6,985 nt of DNA from Gammaproteobacteria bacterium (GTDB taxonomy: Bacteria > Pseudomonadota > Gammaproteobacteria > Steroidobacterales > SZUA-146). Shown piece by piece: positions 1-5,500 of this stretch (the stretch's first letter is position 1; every line of letters begins with the position of its first letter). The stretch spans positions 1 to 6,985 of the forward strand of contig JABDLQ010000471.1 of the NCBI GenBank assembly GCA_013002925.1, given 5' to 3'. The translations under genes and the position numbers were made by a program. The notes under the pieces were generated by a model. It was not told the origin of the DNA. It saw nothing but the letters and a program-made list of their open reading frames with translations, and ran no database searches.

Positions 1-988
1 GCGGCGCAACGACTCTCTCGTTACCCTTTTTGACCTGCTGCGGATCCTCGCTGCTGATATTACTGACGGTGACGAACCACGGCAAAATGCTGTCAGCCTG
101 TGCAGCATTTTTAACGACCGGAAAATATCGTTGGTGGTCCTTTAGCGTTGAGATCAGAACCTCAGGCGGCAGTTGCAAAAAACGCTGATCAAATTCACCG
201 GCAACGGGTACCGGCCACTCGACCAGGGCGGCTACTTCATCAAGCAGGGCATCATCGCTGACGACCTCACCCCCACAAGATTTGGCGGCGGCAGCAACCA
301 TCTCACTGATCAAATCCCGGCGTTCCACCGGATCGGCGATCACCCAGCCGTCTTCTTTCAATTTGTCCGGGTATTCGGCCGGCCGGTTGATGGTAATTGC
401 CTGCGGAGCATGAAAACGGTGACCATAGGTCGTGTTACCTGTGACCATGCCAATGAGATCTGTGGCAATTACGTCTTCTCCCCACAGCATAATTGCCCAA
501 TGTACCGGCCGCACAAACTCAACGTCCAGATCTCCCCAACGCATACGCTTGGGGATAGGCAAGCTGCTCAACGCCTGCTGCACGCAGCCAGGGAGCAGAT
601 CCGCGGTCTGCTGGCCGGCCTCCATCCCGGTATAAAAAAGCCATTCGCCTTTGTCGGTCTTAATGGTCTTTATCTCGCCAGGATCGATCCCACAATTCTC
701 GGCAAACTTTTCCGCCGCTTTTGTCGGTTTGCCATCAGCGTCAAACGCAATTTTGAGCGGCGGCCCACGCCGTTCAACGATTTTGTCGGGCTGCGCCGTT
801 TGCAGGCCATCGATGCGCACCGCCAGTCGTCGCGGGGTTGCATAGGCATGCAGCGCTGTGTACCCAAGTTCCAGCCCGGTCAGCTGCTGCTGCAGTGAGT
901 GGGCAAATGCATCGATGAGTGATGTCAGGGCTTTGGGGGGTAACTCTTCCGTACCAATCTCAACCAGAAAATCTTTTACTTCAGCCAT
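1..988 (-). CDS. glyS: Glycine--tRNA ligase beta subunit, N-terminal half (cut by window edge)
   Basis: Beta subunit of the heterotetrameric (alpha2beta2) class II glycyl-tRNA synthetase, a cytoplasmic enzyme that charges tRNA-Gly; the beta subunit mainly serves tRNA recognition. I translated the minus strand by hand: the frame is open from ATG at 988 to base 1, giving 329 complete codons of a family normally near 690 residues, so about half is missing beyond the left edge. It starts MAEVKDFLVEIGTEELPPKA, the conserved GlyS N-terminus. Other family landmarks are ERRGPP near residue 74, MRWG near 149, FVRPVHWAIMLWG near 156 and GHRFHAP near 189. The ATG lies inside the last codons of glyQ (shared ATGGCTGA, 8 bases), so translation is probably coupled; a G-rich GGGGGA stands about 11 bases upstream. 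No frameshift or stop is seen. Family assignment is secure; the C-terminal half cannot be judged. Confidence 0.97.
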   Translation of the reverse strand, partial: MAEVKDFLVEIGTEELPPKALTSLIDAFAHSLQQQLTGLELGYTALHAYATPRRLAVRIDGLQTAQPDKIVERRGPPLKIAFDADGKPTKAAEKFAENCGIDPGEIKTIKTDKGEWLFYTGMEAGQQTADLLPGCVQQALSSLPIPKRMRWGDLDVEFVRPVHWAIMLWGEDVIATDLIGMVTGNTTYGHRFHAPQAITINRPAEYPDKLKEDGWVIADPVERRDLISEMVAAAAKSCGGEVVSDDALLDEVAALVEWPVPVAGEFDQRFLQLPPEVLISTLKDHQRYFPVVKNAAQADSILPWFVTVSNISSEDPQQVKKGNERVVAP

Positions 989-1919
989 TTGTGCCGGTGT
1001 CCCCCAGGTTTTTCAGCAGCGGGAATCCCAGCGCTTCGCGGCTTGCAAGATAAGTCTCCGCCACATCGCGTGCCATGGTTCGCACTCTCAAAATATATCG
1101 TTGACGTTCAGTGACGGAGATCGCCTGACGCGCATCCAGCAAATTGAAGGTGTGTGAAGCGCGCAATACCTGCTCGTAGGCAGGTAAGGTCAGCGCAGCC
1201 GCGACGAGCCGTTTGCACTCGGTTTCGCAGGCATCGAACGTATGAAACAGCTGGCCGGTATCGGCGAGCTCAAAATTATACTGACTTTGTTCCTGTTCAT
1301 TTTGCAGATAAATATCGCCATAGGAAACCGGACCATGTTCGGTGATTGCCCACAACAAATCATAGACGCTATCGACGCCCTGTAGATACATGGCCAGCCG
1401 TTCCAAACCGTAGGTCAGTTCGCCGGTAACCGGTTTGCAGTCGATACCACCGGCTTGCTGAAAATACGTAAACTGGGAAATTTCCATACCGTTCAACCAG
1501 ACTTCCCAGCCCTGTCCCCAGGCACCCAGGGTCGGTGATTCCCAGTTGTCTTCGACAAAACGAATATCATGCACCAGCGGGTTGATCCCCATCGCACGCA
1601 GCGAATCCAGATATTGTTCCTGGATATCCAGCGGCGATGGTTTTAACACCACCTGAAACTGGAAATAATGCTGCAGACGAAAGGGGTTGTCACCGTAGCG
1701 ACCGTCTGTCGGCCGGCGGCTGCCCTGCACATAGGCGGCGTTCCATGGTTCGGGTCCGATGCTGCGCAAAAATGTAGCCGGATGAAAGGTGCCGGCGCCG
1801 ACTTCCATGTCATACGGCTGTAAGACGATGCAACCACGCCGCGCCCAGAAATGTTGCAGTTCAAGCAACAAATCCTGAAACGTTGCGGGTGGAGTTTTTG
1901 CAACTTCGGTAAGACTCAT
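981..1919 (-). CDS. glyQ: Glycine--tRNA ligase alpha subunit
   Basis: Catalytic subunit of alpha2beta2 glycyl-tRNA synthetase; it activates glycine with ATP and works with GlyS to charge tRNA-Gly in the cytoplasm. The 312 residues fit the family (about 300). The class II core is intact: QPYDMEVGAGTFHPATF at residues 34-50, SRRPTDGRYGDNPFRLQHY at 67-85 in the motif 2 region, and the motif 3 helix GELTYGLERLAMYL at 166-179. The C-terminal third carries the helical region with LLDARQAISVTERQRYI at 260-276. The start ATG at 1919 has AAGGTG (1925-1930) five bases upstream, and the few residues before the conserved TFQDLLLELQ fit the family, so this start is well supported. The stop overlaps the glyS start by 8 bases, forming a two-gene operon. 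A sigma70-type promoter lies about 60 bases upstream. Nothing is unusual in the protein. Confidence 0.98.
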   Translation of the reverse strand: MSLTEVAKTPPATFQDLLLELQHFWARRGCIVLQPYDMEVGAGTFHPATFLRSIGPEPWNAAYVQGSRRPTDGRYGDNPFRLQHYFQFQVVLKPSPLDIQEQYLDSLRAMGINPLVHDIRFVEDNWESPTLGAWGQGWEVWLNGMEISQFTYFQQAGGIDCKPVTGELTYGLERLAMYLQGVDSVYDLLWAITEHGPVSYGDIYLQNEQEQSQYNFELADTGQLFHTFDACETECKRLVAAALTLPAYEQVLRASHTFNLLDARQAISVTERQRYILRVRTMARDVAETYLASREALGFPLLKNLGDTGTNG

Positions 1920-1970
1920 GCCAACACCTTGTCAGTAATACGCGGTCCCGTTCCCGGGGAGCATTATTTA

Positions 1971-1999
1971 CGCAGTGCGCAGTATAGCGATGCACTGCG
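1971..1999. repeat. Inverted repeat enclosing the -10 box of the glyQS promoter
   Basis: CGCAGTGC (1971-1978) and GCACTGCG (1992-1999) are perfect 8-base inverted copies separated by 13 bases. The 13-base gap contains the TATACT -10 element of the predicted glyQS promoter, and the left arm covers the predicted transcription start. Arm centres are 21 bases apart, two helical turns, so both arms face the same side of the DNA. That geometry suits a dimeric repressor site, but no regulator can be named; the repeat could also be chance. The sequence is fact, the operator role is inference. Confidence 0.4.
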
Positions 2000-2008
2000 C
2001 GTTGTACA
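1981..2008 (-). promoter_or_regulatory. Probable sigma70 promoter of glyQS
   Basis: Read on the minus strand, TGTACA (2003-2008, 4 of 6 matches to TTGACA) is followed after 16 bases by TATACT (1981-1986, 5 of 6 matches to TATAAT). Transcription would begin near 1974 and leave a leader of about 55 bases before the glyQ ATG at 1919. The leader is too short for a T-box or glycine riboswitch and shows neither. It is the best -35/-10 pair I could find upstream of glyQ, but it is a motif match only. Confidence 0.55.
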
Positions 2009-2020
2009 TACCCCCGGTTT

Positions 2021-2037
2021 TGCACTACAATGTCGCG
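2021..2037. promoter_or_regulatory. Candidate NtrC binding site, distal (degenerate)
   Basis: GCACTA (2022-2027), a 3-base spacer and TGTCGC (2031-2036) fit the NtrC dyad layout known from enteric glnA (GCACCA-N3-TGGTGC). The left half is a good match; the right half keeps 4 of 6 bases. Its centre (2029) is 32 bases upstream of the proximal site, three helical turns, and about 119 bases upstream of the predicted glnA sigma54 start. The matching spacing and orientation raise the weak right half above chance. Confidence 0.55.
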
Positions 2038-2052
2038 CTTTGGTCGGAAAAG

Positions 2053-2069
2053 CGCACTAGATTAGTGCA
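2053..2069. promoter_or_regulatory. Candidate NtrC binding site, proximal (strong dyad)
   Basis: GCACTA (2054-2059), spacer GAT, then TAGTGC (2063-2068) make a perfect 6-3-6 inverted repeat, the geometry of NtrC sites in enteric bacteria. Its centre at 2061 is about 87 bases upstream of the predicted sigma54 transcription start of glnA. Phosphorylated NtrC dimers bound at paired sites form the activating oligomer in the known system. ntrB and ntrC lie downstream in the same cluster, which supports the assignment. Confidence 0.75.
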
Positions 2070-2074
2070 AAAAT

Positions 2075-2083
2075 TGTGATACT
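2075..2083 (+). promoter_or_regulatory. Possible extended -10 sigma70 promoter for glnA
   Basis: TGTGATACT reads as an extended -10 element (TG-N-GATACT, with GATACT at 2078-2083). No -35 box is recognisable; the -35 position falls within the proximal NtrC dyad (2053-2069). That would resemble enteric glnAp1, a sigma70 promoter that NtrC represses. This is a weak motif call resting mainly on the analogy. Confidence 0.25.
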
Positions 2084-2120
2084 CGCATCGGAAATGCCCC
2101 AAAAACCGGGAAATCGGCGT

Positions 2121-2138
2121 TTGGCACAGTTTATGCAA
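2121..2138 (+). promoter_or_regulatory. Sigma54 (-24/-12) promoter of glnA
   Basis: TTGGCACAGTTTATGCAA matches the RpoN consensus TGGCAC-N5-TTGCA in all but one core base (ATGCA for TTGCA). The invariant GG (2123-2124) and GC (2135-2136) are exactly 10 bases apart, as required. Transcription would start near 2148 and give an untranslated leader of about 92 bases. Two NtrC-like dyads lie upstream, and glnA is the classic sigma54/NtrC target. Confidence 0.85.
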
Positions 2139-2226
2139 TCTGGGAACAGCCGTATAGCTTTCTTTGCGATTCTGCGGGCAGCAGTCTGTGCCGTCTGGAT
2201 CGCCTTAATTTTTACCAACACCCATC

Positions 2227-2232
2227 GGAGGG
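2227..2232 (+). promoter_or_regulatory. Strong ribosome binding site of glnA
   Basis: GGAGGG lies 7 bases before the ATG at 2240. It is the best Shine-Dalgarno sequence in the window and fixes the glnA start; the downstream genes of the cluster have weak or no such sequence. Confidence 0.85.
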
Positions 2233-2239
2233 CAGTCCC

Positions 2240-3649
2240 ATGGCATCAGGCGATGTTTTAGGTCTTATTAAAGAAAAAGAGATTAAATTTGTTGATTTGC
2301 GATTTACCGACACCAAAGGTAAAGAGCAGCACGTGACGATCCCTGTGTCGCAAGTCGATCGTGACTTTCTGACCGAAGGTAAAATGTTTGACGGGTCGTC
2401 CATCGCCGGCTGGAAAGGCATTAACGAGTCGGACATGGTGTTGATGCCCGATGAATCGACAGCCGTGGTCGATGTTTTTTCCGAAGAGCCCACCATCAAT
2501 GTTCACTGTGACGTGCTCGAGCCTACCGATGGACAGGGCTACGAGCGTGACCCCAGATCGGTAGCGCGGCGAGCCGAAGCCTATCTTGCCTCTACCGGTA
2601 TCGCTGACCAGGCCTTTTTCGGTCCGGAAAACGAGTTTTTTGTGTTTGACAATGTCCGGTTCAGTGATGAAATGGGTCGTACATTTTTTCAGATCGACTC
2701 CACCGAGAGCGCCTGGCATTCAGGCAGCGAGCAAGCCGACGGAAACAGCGGTCACCGTCCGGGCGTCAAGGGCGGGTATTTCCCGGTGCCACCCGTTGAT
2801 TCTTTGCATGATTTACGCTCCGCGATGTGTCTGGCGCTTGCGGATATGGGCCTGGAAACCGAAGTGCATCACCATGAAGTGGCCACTGCCGGTCAGTGCG
2901 AGATCGGCGTTGCATTCAACAGCCTGGTCAAAAAAGCCGATGAAGTGCAGATTCTCAAATATGTCGTGATGAACGTTGCCTCGGTGTATGGCAAGACGGC
3001 AACTTTCGTGCCCAAGCCCCTGGTTGGCGACAATGGCAGCGGTATGCATGTGCACCAGTCGCTGGTAAAGGACGGCAAGAACCTTTTCACCGGTGACGGC
3101 TATGGCGGACTGTCGCAAACAGCGTTCTATTACATCGGCGGCATCATCAAACATGCGCGTGCGCTCAATGCGTTCACCAACGCCAGCACCAACAGTTATC
3201 GTCGCCTGGTCCCCGGCTTTGAAGCGCCCGTAAAACTGGCATATTCAGCGCGCAACCGGTCGGCATCGATACGCATTCCGTTTGTAGCCAACCCCAAGGC
3301 GGCCCGCATCGAGGTGCGTTTCCCGGATTCCACTGCCAACCCCTATTTTGCATTTGCTGCAATGATGATGGCGGGGCTCGATGGCATCAAAAACAAGATC
3401 GATCCGGGCCCTCCGGCAGACAAGGACTTGTACGATTTGCCACCTGAAGAAGAGGCGTTGATTCCGGAAGTCGCGTTTTCTCTGGATGAAGCCCTCATGG
3501 CGCTGGATTCAGACCGGGAGTTCCTGAAGGCCGGCGGTGTATTCACCGACGATCTGATCGATGCCTACATCGAACTTAAATCCGAAGACGTGGCGCGTTT
3601 GCGCTTGGCCACTCATCCTGCGGAATTTGAGCTGTACTACAGTCTGTAA
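2240..3649 (+). CDS. glnA: Type I glutamine synthetase (GSI-beta)
   Basis: Cytoplasmic dodecameric enzyme that makes glutamine from glutamate, ammonium and ATP, the main entry of ammonium into metabolism. At 469 residues it equals the enteric enzyme in length. N-terminal beta-grasp domain: VDLRFTDTKGKEQ (18-30) and the loop FDGSSIAGW (50-58). Catalytic domain: metal ligands E130 and E132 in GPENEFFVFD, E213 and E221 around VATAGQCE, H270 in GDNGSGMHVH, E358 in RIEVRFPD; glutamate/ATP site arginines R322, R340, R345 and R360 in LVPGFEAP/RNRSASIRIP surroundings. Y398 in DKDLYDLPPEE is the adenylylation tyrosine, and the 25-residue GSI-beta insertion region around 146-180 is present, so control by GlnE-type adenylyltransferase is expected. 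The start is fixed by GGAGGG 7 bases upstream. Transcription should come from the sigma54 promoter at 2121-2138 under NtrC. No anomaly was found. Confidence 0.99.
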   Translation: MASGDVLGLIKEKEIKFVDLRFTDTKGKEQHVTIPVSQVDRDFLTEGKMFDGSSIAGWKGINESDMVLMPDESTAVVDVFSEEPTINVHCDVLEPTDGQGYERDPRSVARRAEAYLASTGIADQAFFGPENEFFVFDNVRFSDEMGRTFFQIDSTESAWHSGSEQADGNSGHRPGVKGGYFPVPPVDSLHDLRSAMCLALADMGLETEVHHHEVATAGQCEIGVAFNSLVKKADEVQILKYVVMNVASVYGKTATFVPKPLVGDNGSGMHVHQSLVKDGKNLFTGDGYGGLSQTAFYYIGGIIKHARALNAFTNASTNSYRRLVPGFEAPVKLAYSARNRSASIRIPFVANPKAARIEVRFPDSTANPYFAFAAMMMAGLDGIKNKIDPGPPADKDLYDLPPEEEALIPEVAFSLDEALMALDSDREFLKAGGVFTDDLIDAYIELKSEDVARLRLATHPAEFELYYSL

Positions 3650-3670
3650 GGGGACGCCGACGGCACCCCT
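3649..3670 (+). other. Stem-loop directly after the glnA stop codon
   Basis: AGGGG (3649-3653) pairs with CCCCT (3666-3670), and inside it GCC (3656-3658) pairs with GGC (3662-3664) around a GAC loop. It begins on the last base of the stop codon and has no following T-run, so it is not a standard terminator. It could slow 3' decay of glnA mRNA or attenuate read-through into the downstream genes; the role is inference. Confidence 0.4.
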
Positions 3671-3685
3671 GACGGGATCGAAAAA

Positions 3686-3724
3686 CGGGGGTAAGTCTTT
3701 ATATATATCAGAGGCTTACCCCCG
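3686..3724. terminator. Strong stem-loop between glnA and the DUF4124 gene; T-run only on the minus strand
   Basis: CGGGGGTAAG (3686-3695) and CTTACCCCCG (3715-3724) form a perfect 10-base stem with a 19-base AT-rich loop containing an alternating TATATATAT tract; TCT/AGA in the loop can add three pairs. On the plus strand it is followed by AATTGCGG, without a T-run. On the minus strand the stem is followed by GTTTTT (from the A-run at 3681-3685), the form of a Rho-independent terminator facing left. In the glnA direction it may act as a partial terminator, processing site or mRNA stabiliser, explaining how glnA could be expressed above ntrBC. The hairpin is certain, its direction of action is not. 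Confidence 0.6.
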
Positions 3725-3795
3725 AATTGCGGCAACGATCAACAAACAGATACGCAGTGACATAAGCCATGAAGGGAACCAAATCACACGCACAA

Positions 3796-3824
3796 TTGGT
3801 CTAAACCACGTCGCAGGCTATTCT
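3796..3824 (+). promoter_or_regulatory. Weak candidate promoter before the DUF4124 gene
   Basis: TTGGTC (3796-3801, 3 of 6) and TATTCT (3819-3824, 4 of 6) are separated by 17 bases. Transcription would start at about 3831-3833, on the ATG itself, so the transcript would be leaderless. The match is poor and is listed because the gene has no Shine-Dalgarno sequence; read-through from glnA is the alternative source of transcript. Confidence 0.2.
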
Positions 3825-3832
3825 CTTGTCAT

Positions 3833-4375
3833 ATGAAGTTTTCAAAATACTCAGTGTTCGCGGGGCTACTACTGGTTGCGATGTCAACAAGCGCAGCGGC
3901 GCTCTACCGCTGGGTAGATGCCGACGGCATTGTGCACTATTCGGACACGCCCCGACCGGGCGCTCAGGTCATTACTCTCCAAAAGACCAATGTGACACGC
4001 AGTTTGAGGCCCACGGACAGACCGGTCGAAAATGTCGAACAGAACGACGGGGAGGAGCAGCCGTTTGCCGGATACTCGAAGGCGGTCATCAACTCCCCCA
4101 CTGCAGAAGAGACACTGTGGAATACGGGCGGCAATATCAATGTCAGCCTTTCCCTGGAACCCGACCTGCAAAAGGGTCATCGTGTGATGGTATATCTCGA
4201 TGGCCGACCCGTCGCGCAGGAGCCACAGACGCGCACGTCTTTTTTGATTCAAAATGTATTTCGCGGCACACACGCGGTGCGGGCAACGGTCTATTCACAA
4301 ACCGGCAAAGTGCTGCAAACCACGCCCACGATTACCTTTTATGTAAAGCAGAACACCGTCAATCGCGGCGGCTAG
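3833..4375 (+). CDS. Secreted DUF4124 protein with probable Ig-like C-terminal domain
   Basis: Protein of 180 residues with unknown function. Residues 1-23 are a clear Sec signal peptide: K3 and K5, a hydrophobic core VFAGLLLVAM, and cleavage likely after SAAA, with no lipobox cysteine, so the mature form is periplasmic or outer-surface. YRWVDADGIVHYSDTPRPGA at 25-44 is the DUF4124 motif, an aromatic-rich fold found at the N-terminus of many gammaproteobacterial exported proteins. A polar acidic linker (about 60-80) leads to residues 83-173, with alternating strands and VMVYLDGRPV and RGTHAVRATV segments that resemble a bacterial Ig/FN3-like domain; this second domain is inferred by eye. No catalytic motif is seen. 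It sits 183 bases after glnA and 33 before ntrB on the same strand, a placement I recall for DUF4124 genes in other gammaproteobacteria. The ATG lacks a Shine-Dalgarno sequence, but the signal peptide begins there, so the start is likely right. Confidence 0.88.
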   Translation: MKFSKYSVFAGLLLVAMSTSAAALYRWVDADGIVHYSDTPRPGAQVITLQKTNVTRSLRPTDRPVENVEQNDGEEQPFAGYSKAVINSPTAEETLWNTGGNINVSLSLEPDLQKGHRVMVYLDGRPVAQEPQTRTSFLIQNVFRGTHAVRATVYSQTGKVLQTTPTITFYVKQNTVNRGG

Positions 4376-4408
4376 CTGCCGGACCGTCCGCTCCTGGACA
4401 AAGCGGTT

Positions 4409-5500
4409 GTGCTGATGTCTGAGCTGAGCCCAACATCGCCGCAGTCTCTACCGGCGGAACACCATATACTCGGTTCTCTGACCACCAGTATTTTTGTCCT
4501 CGACAACGCACTGGCCATTCAGTATGTCAACCAGGCAGGTGAAACTCTGGCCCGGCTTAGTCGCCAACGCATCATCAACCTGCGCCCGGAAGCTGTGTTT
4601 GATTCCGGTGAAGTGATTCGCAAGGTGTGCCTGCGTGCGGCCGAGGTCATGGGACCCGTTGAAGTTCGGGAGCTGTCGGCCGTACCACTCGCCGATCCCG
4701 GCAGCAGCCTGGATATCGATGTGACCTGCGTACCTCTGGATGATGGGGGTTTTGTTCTTGAAATACGCAATATCGCAAACCGGCTGCGCATCAAGCGCGA
4801 CAACGAAATAGCCTCGCGGAGCACTGTCAGCCGCACGATCATCCGTCAACTTGCGCACGAGATAAAGAATCCGTTGGGGGGCTTGCGCGGAGCCGCGCAG
4901 TTGCTGTCACGACGCTTGCCGCGTCCGGATTTGACCGAGTACACCGATGTCATTATTCACGAAGCTGATCGTCTGGCGACACTGGTTGATTCGATGCTGG
5001 GTCCAAACCGGCCGACGCACCGTAACGCGATAAATCTGCATCGGGTGCTTGATCATGTGATGAAACTGGTCGAGACAGAAGCGCCGCCCGGCGTTCAGTT
5101 GATACGCGATTATGACCCGAGCCTGCCTCGCTTGCTGCTTGATGAAGATCAGCTGACGCAAGCGGTTTTGAACCTGATGCGCAATTCACTGCAGGCGGTG
5201 GGAGAGCACGGCACGATTTGCCTGCGCTCACGAATTGAAACCGGTTTTACCATTGGTGAATTTCGGTATTCGATGGTCGCCAGGATTGACGTTGAAGATA
5301 GCGGGCCAGGCGTACCCGATGAATTGCGCGATCAGATTTTCTTCCCACTCGTTACAGGTCGAACGGGAGGCACCGGGCTGGGTCTGGCCCTGGCCCAGGA
5401 TCTGGTTAATCGACATGGTGGGGTGATCAAGTATCGCAACAATGAATTCACCTGTTTCAGCATTTACCTGCCACTTGATTCTGACGAACCAGAACTGTGA
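4409..5500 (+). CDS. glnL: Nitrogen-sensing histidine kinase/phosphatase NtrB (NRII)
   Basis: Cytoplasmic, soluble sensor of the NtrB-NtrC two-component system (also called ntrB). It phosphorylates NtrC when nitrogen is scarce and, with PII protein bound, dephosphorylates it. Domains: PAS about 18-125 (LTTSIFVLDNALAIQYVNQA); dimerisation/phosphotransfer with H150 in RQLAHEIKNPLGGLRGAAQL, the exact NtrB H-box; then the ATPase domain with N box NLMRNSLQAV (255-264), G1 box DVEDSGPG (294-301) and G2 box TGGTGLGLALA (319-329). LIRDYDPSLP (231-240) is another family signature. There are no membrane segments. Length is 363 residues with GTG at 4409; ATG at 4415 gives 361 and is equally plausible, since neither has a good Shine-Dalgarno. 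The stop overlaps ntrC by 4 bases. Expression may come partly from the glnA promoter by read-through. Confidence 0.97.
   Translation: MLMSELSPTSPQSLPAEHHILGSLTTSIFVLDNALAIQYVNQAGETLARLSRQRIINLRPEAVFDSGEVIRKVCLRAAEVMGPVEVRELSAVPLADPGSSLDIDVTCVPLDDGGFVLEIRNIANRLRIKRDNEIASRSTVSRTIIRQLAHEIKNPLGGLRGAAQLLSRRLPRPDLTEYTDVIIHEADRLATLVDSMLGPNRPTHRNAINLHRVLDHVMKLVETEAPPGVQLIRDYDPSLPRLLLDEDQLTQAVLNLMRNSLQAVGEHGTICLRSRIETGFTIGEFRYSMVARIDVEDSGPGVPDELRDQIFFPLVTGRTGGTGLGLALAQDLVNRHGGVIKYRNNEFTCFSIYLPLDSDEPEL

Noticed and set aside
173..898. 241-codon plus-strand open frame opposite glyS
   Set aside because: It is antisense to a glyS frame that carries conserved family motifs throughout; the frame's own translation shows no recognisable domain.
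1920..1975. T-box or glycine riboswitch in the glyQS leader
   Set aside because: The predicted leader is only about 55 bases, with no T-box sequence, no terminator/antiterminator pair and no glycine aptamer features.
2258..2719. 153-codon minus-strand open frame opposite the 5' part of glnA
   Set aside because: It is a shadow of the highly conserved glnA frame with no independent support.
4366..4389. Short palindromes (CGGCGGCTAGCTGCCG and GGACCGTCC) around the DUF4124 stop codon
   Set aside because: The stems are short or imperfect with no T-run, so they do not support a terminator; they are probably incidental.
3826..4422. 198-codon plus-strand open frame overlapping the DUF4124 gene in another frame
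   Set aside because: Its product is rich in Arg, Cys and His without recognisable motifs, whereas the frame at 3833 gives a signal peptide and a DUF4124 motif.
5211..5226. GGCACGATTTGC inside ntrB resembling a sigma54 promoter
   Set aside because: The GG and GC are 8 bases apart instead of 10, and it lies in coding sequence without a gene to serve.
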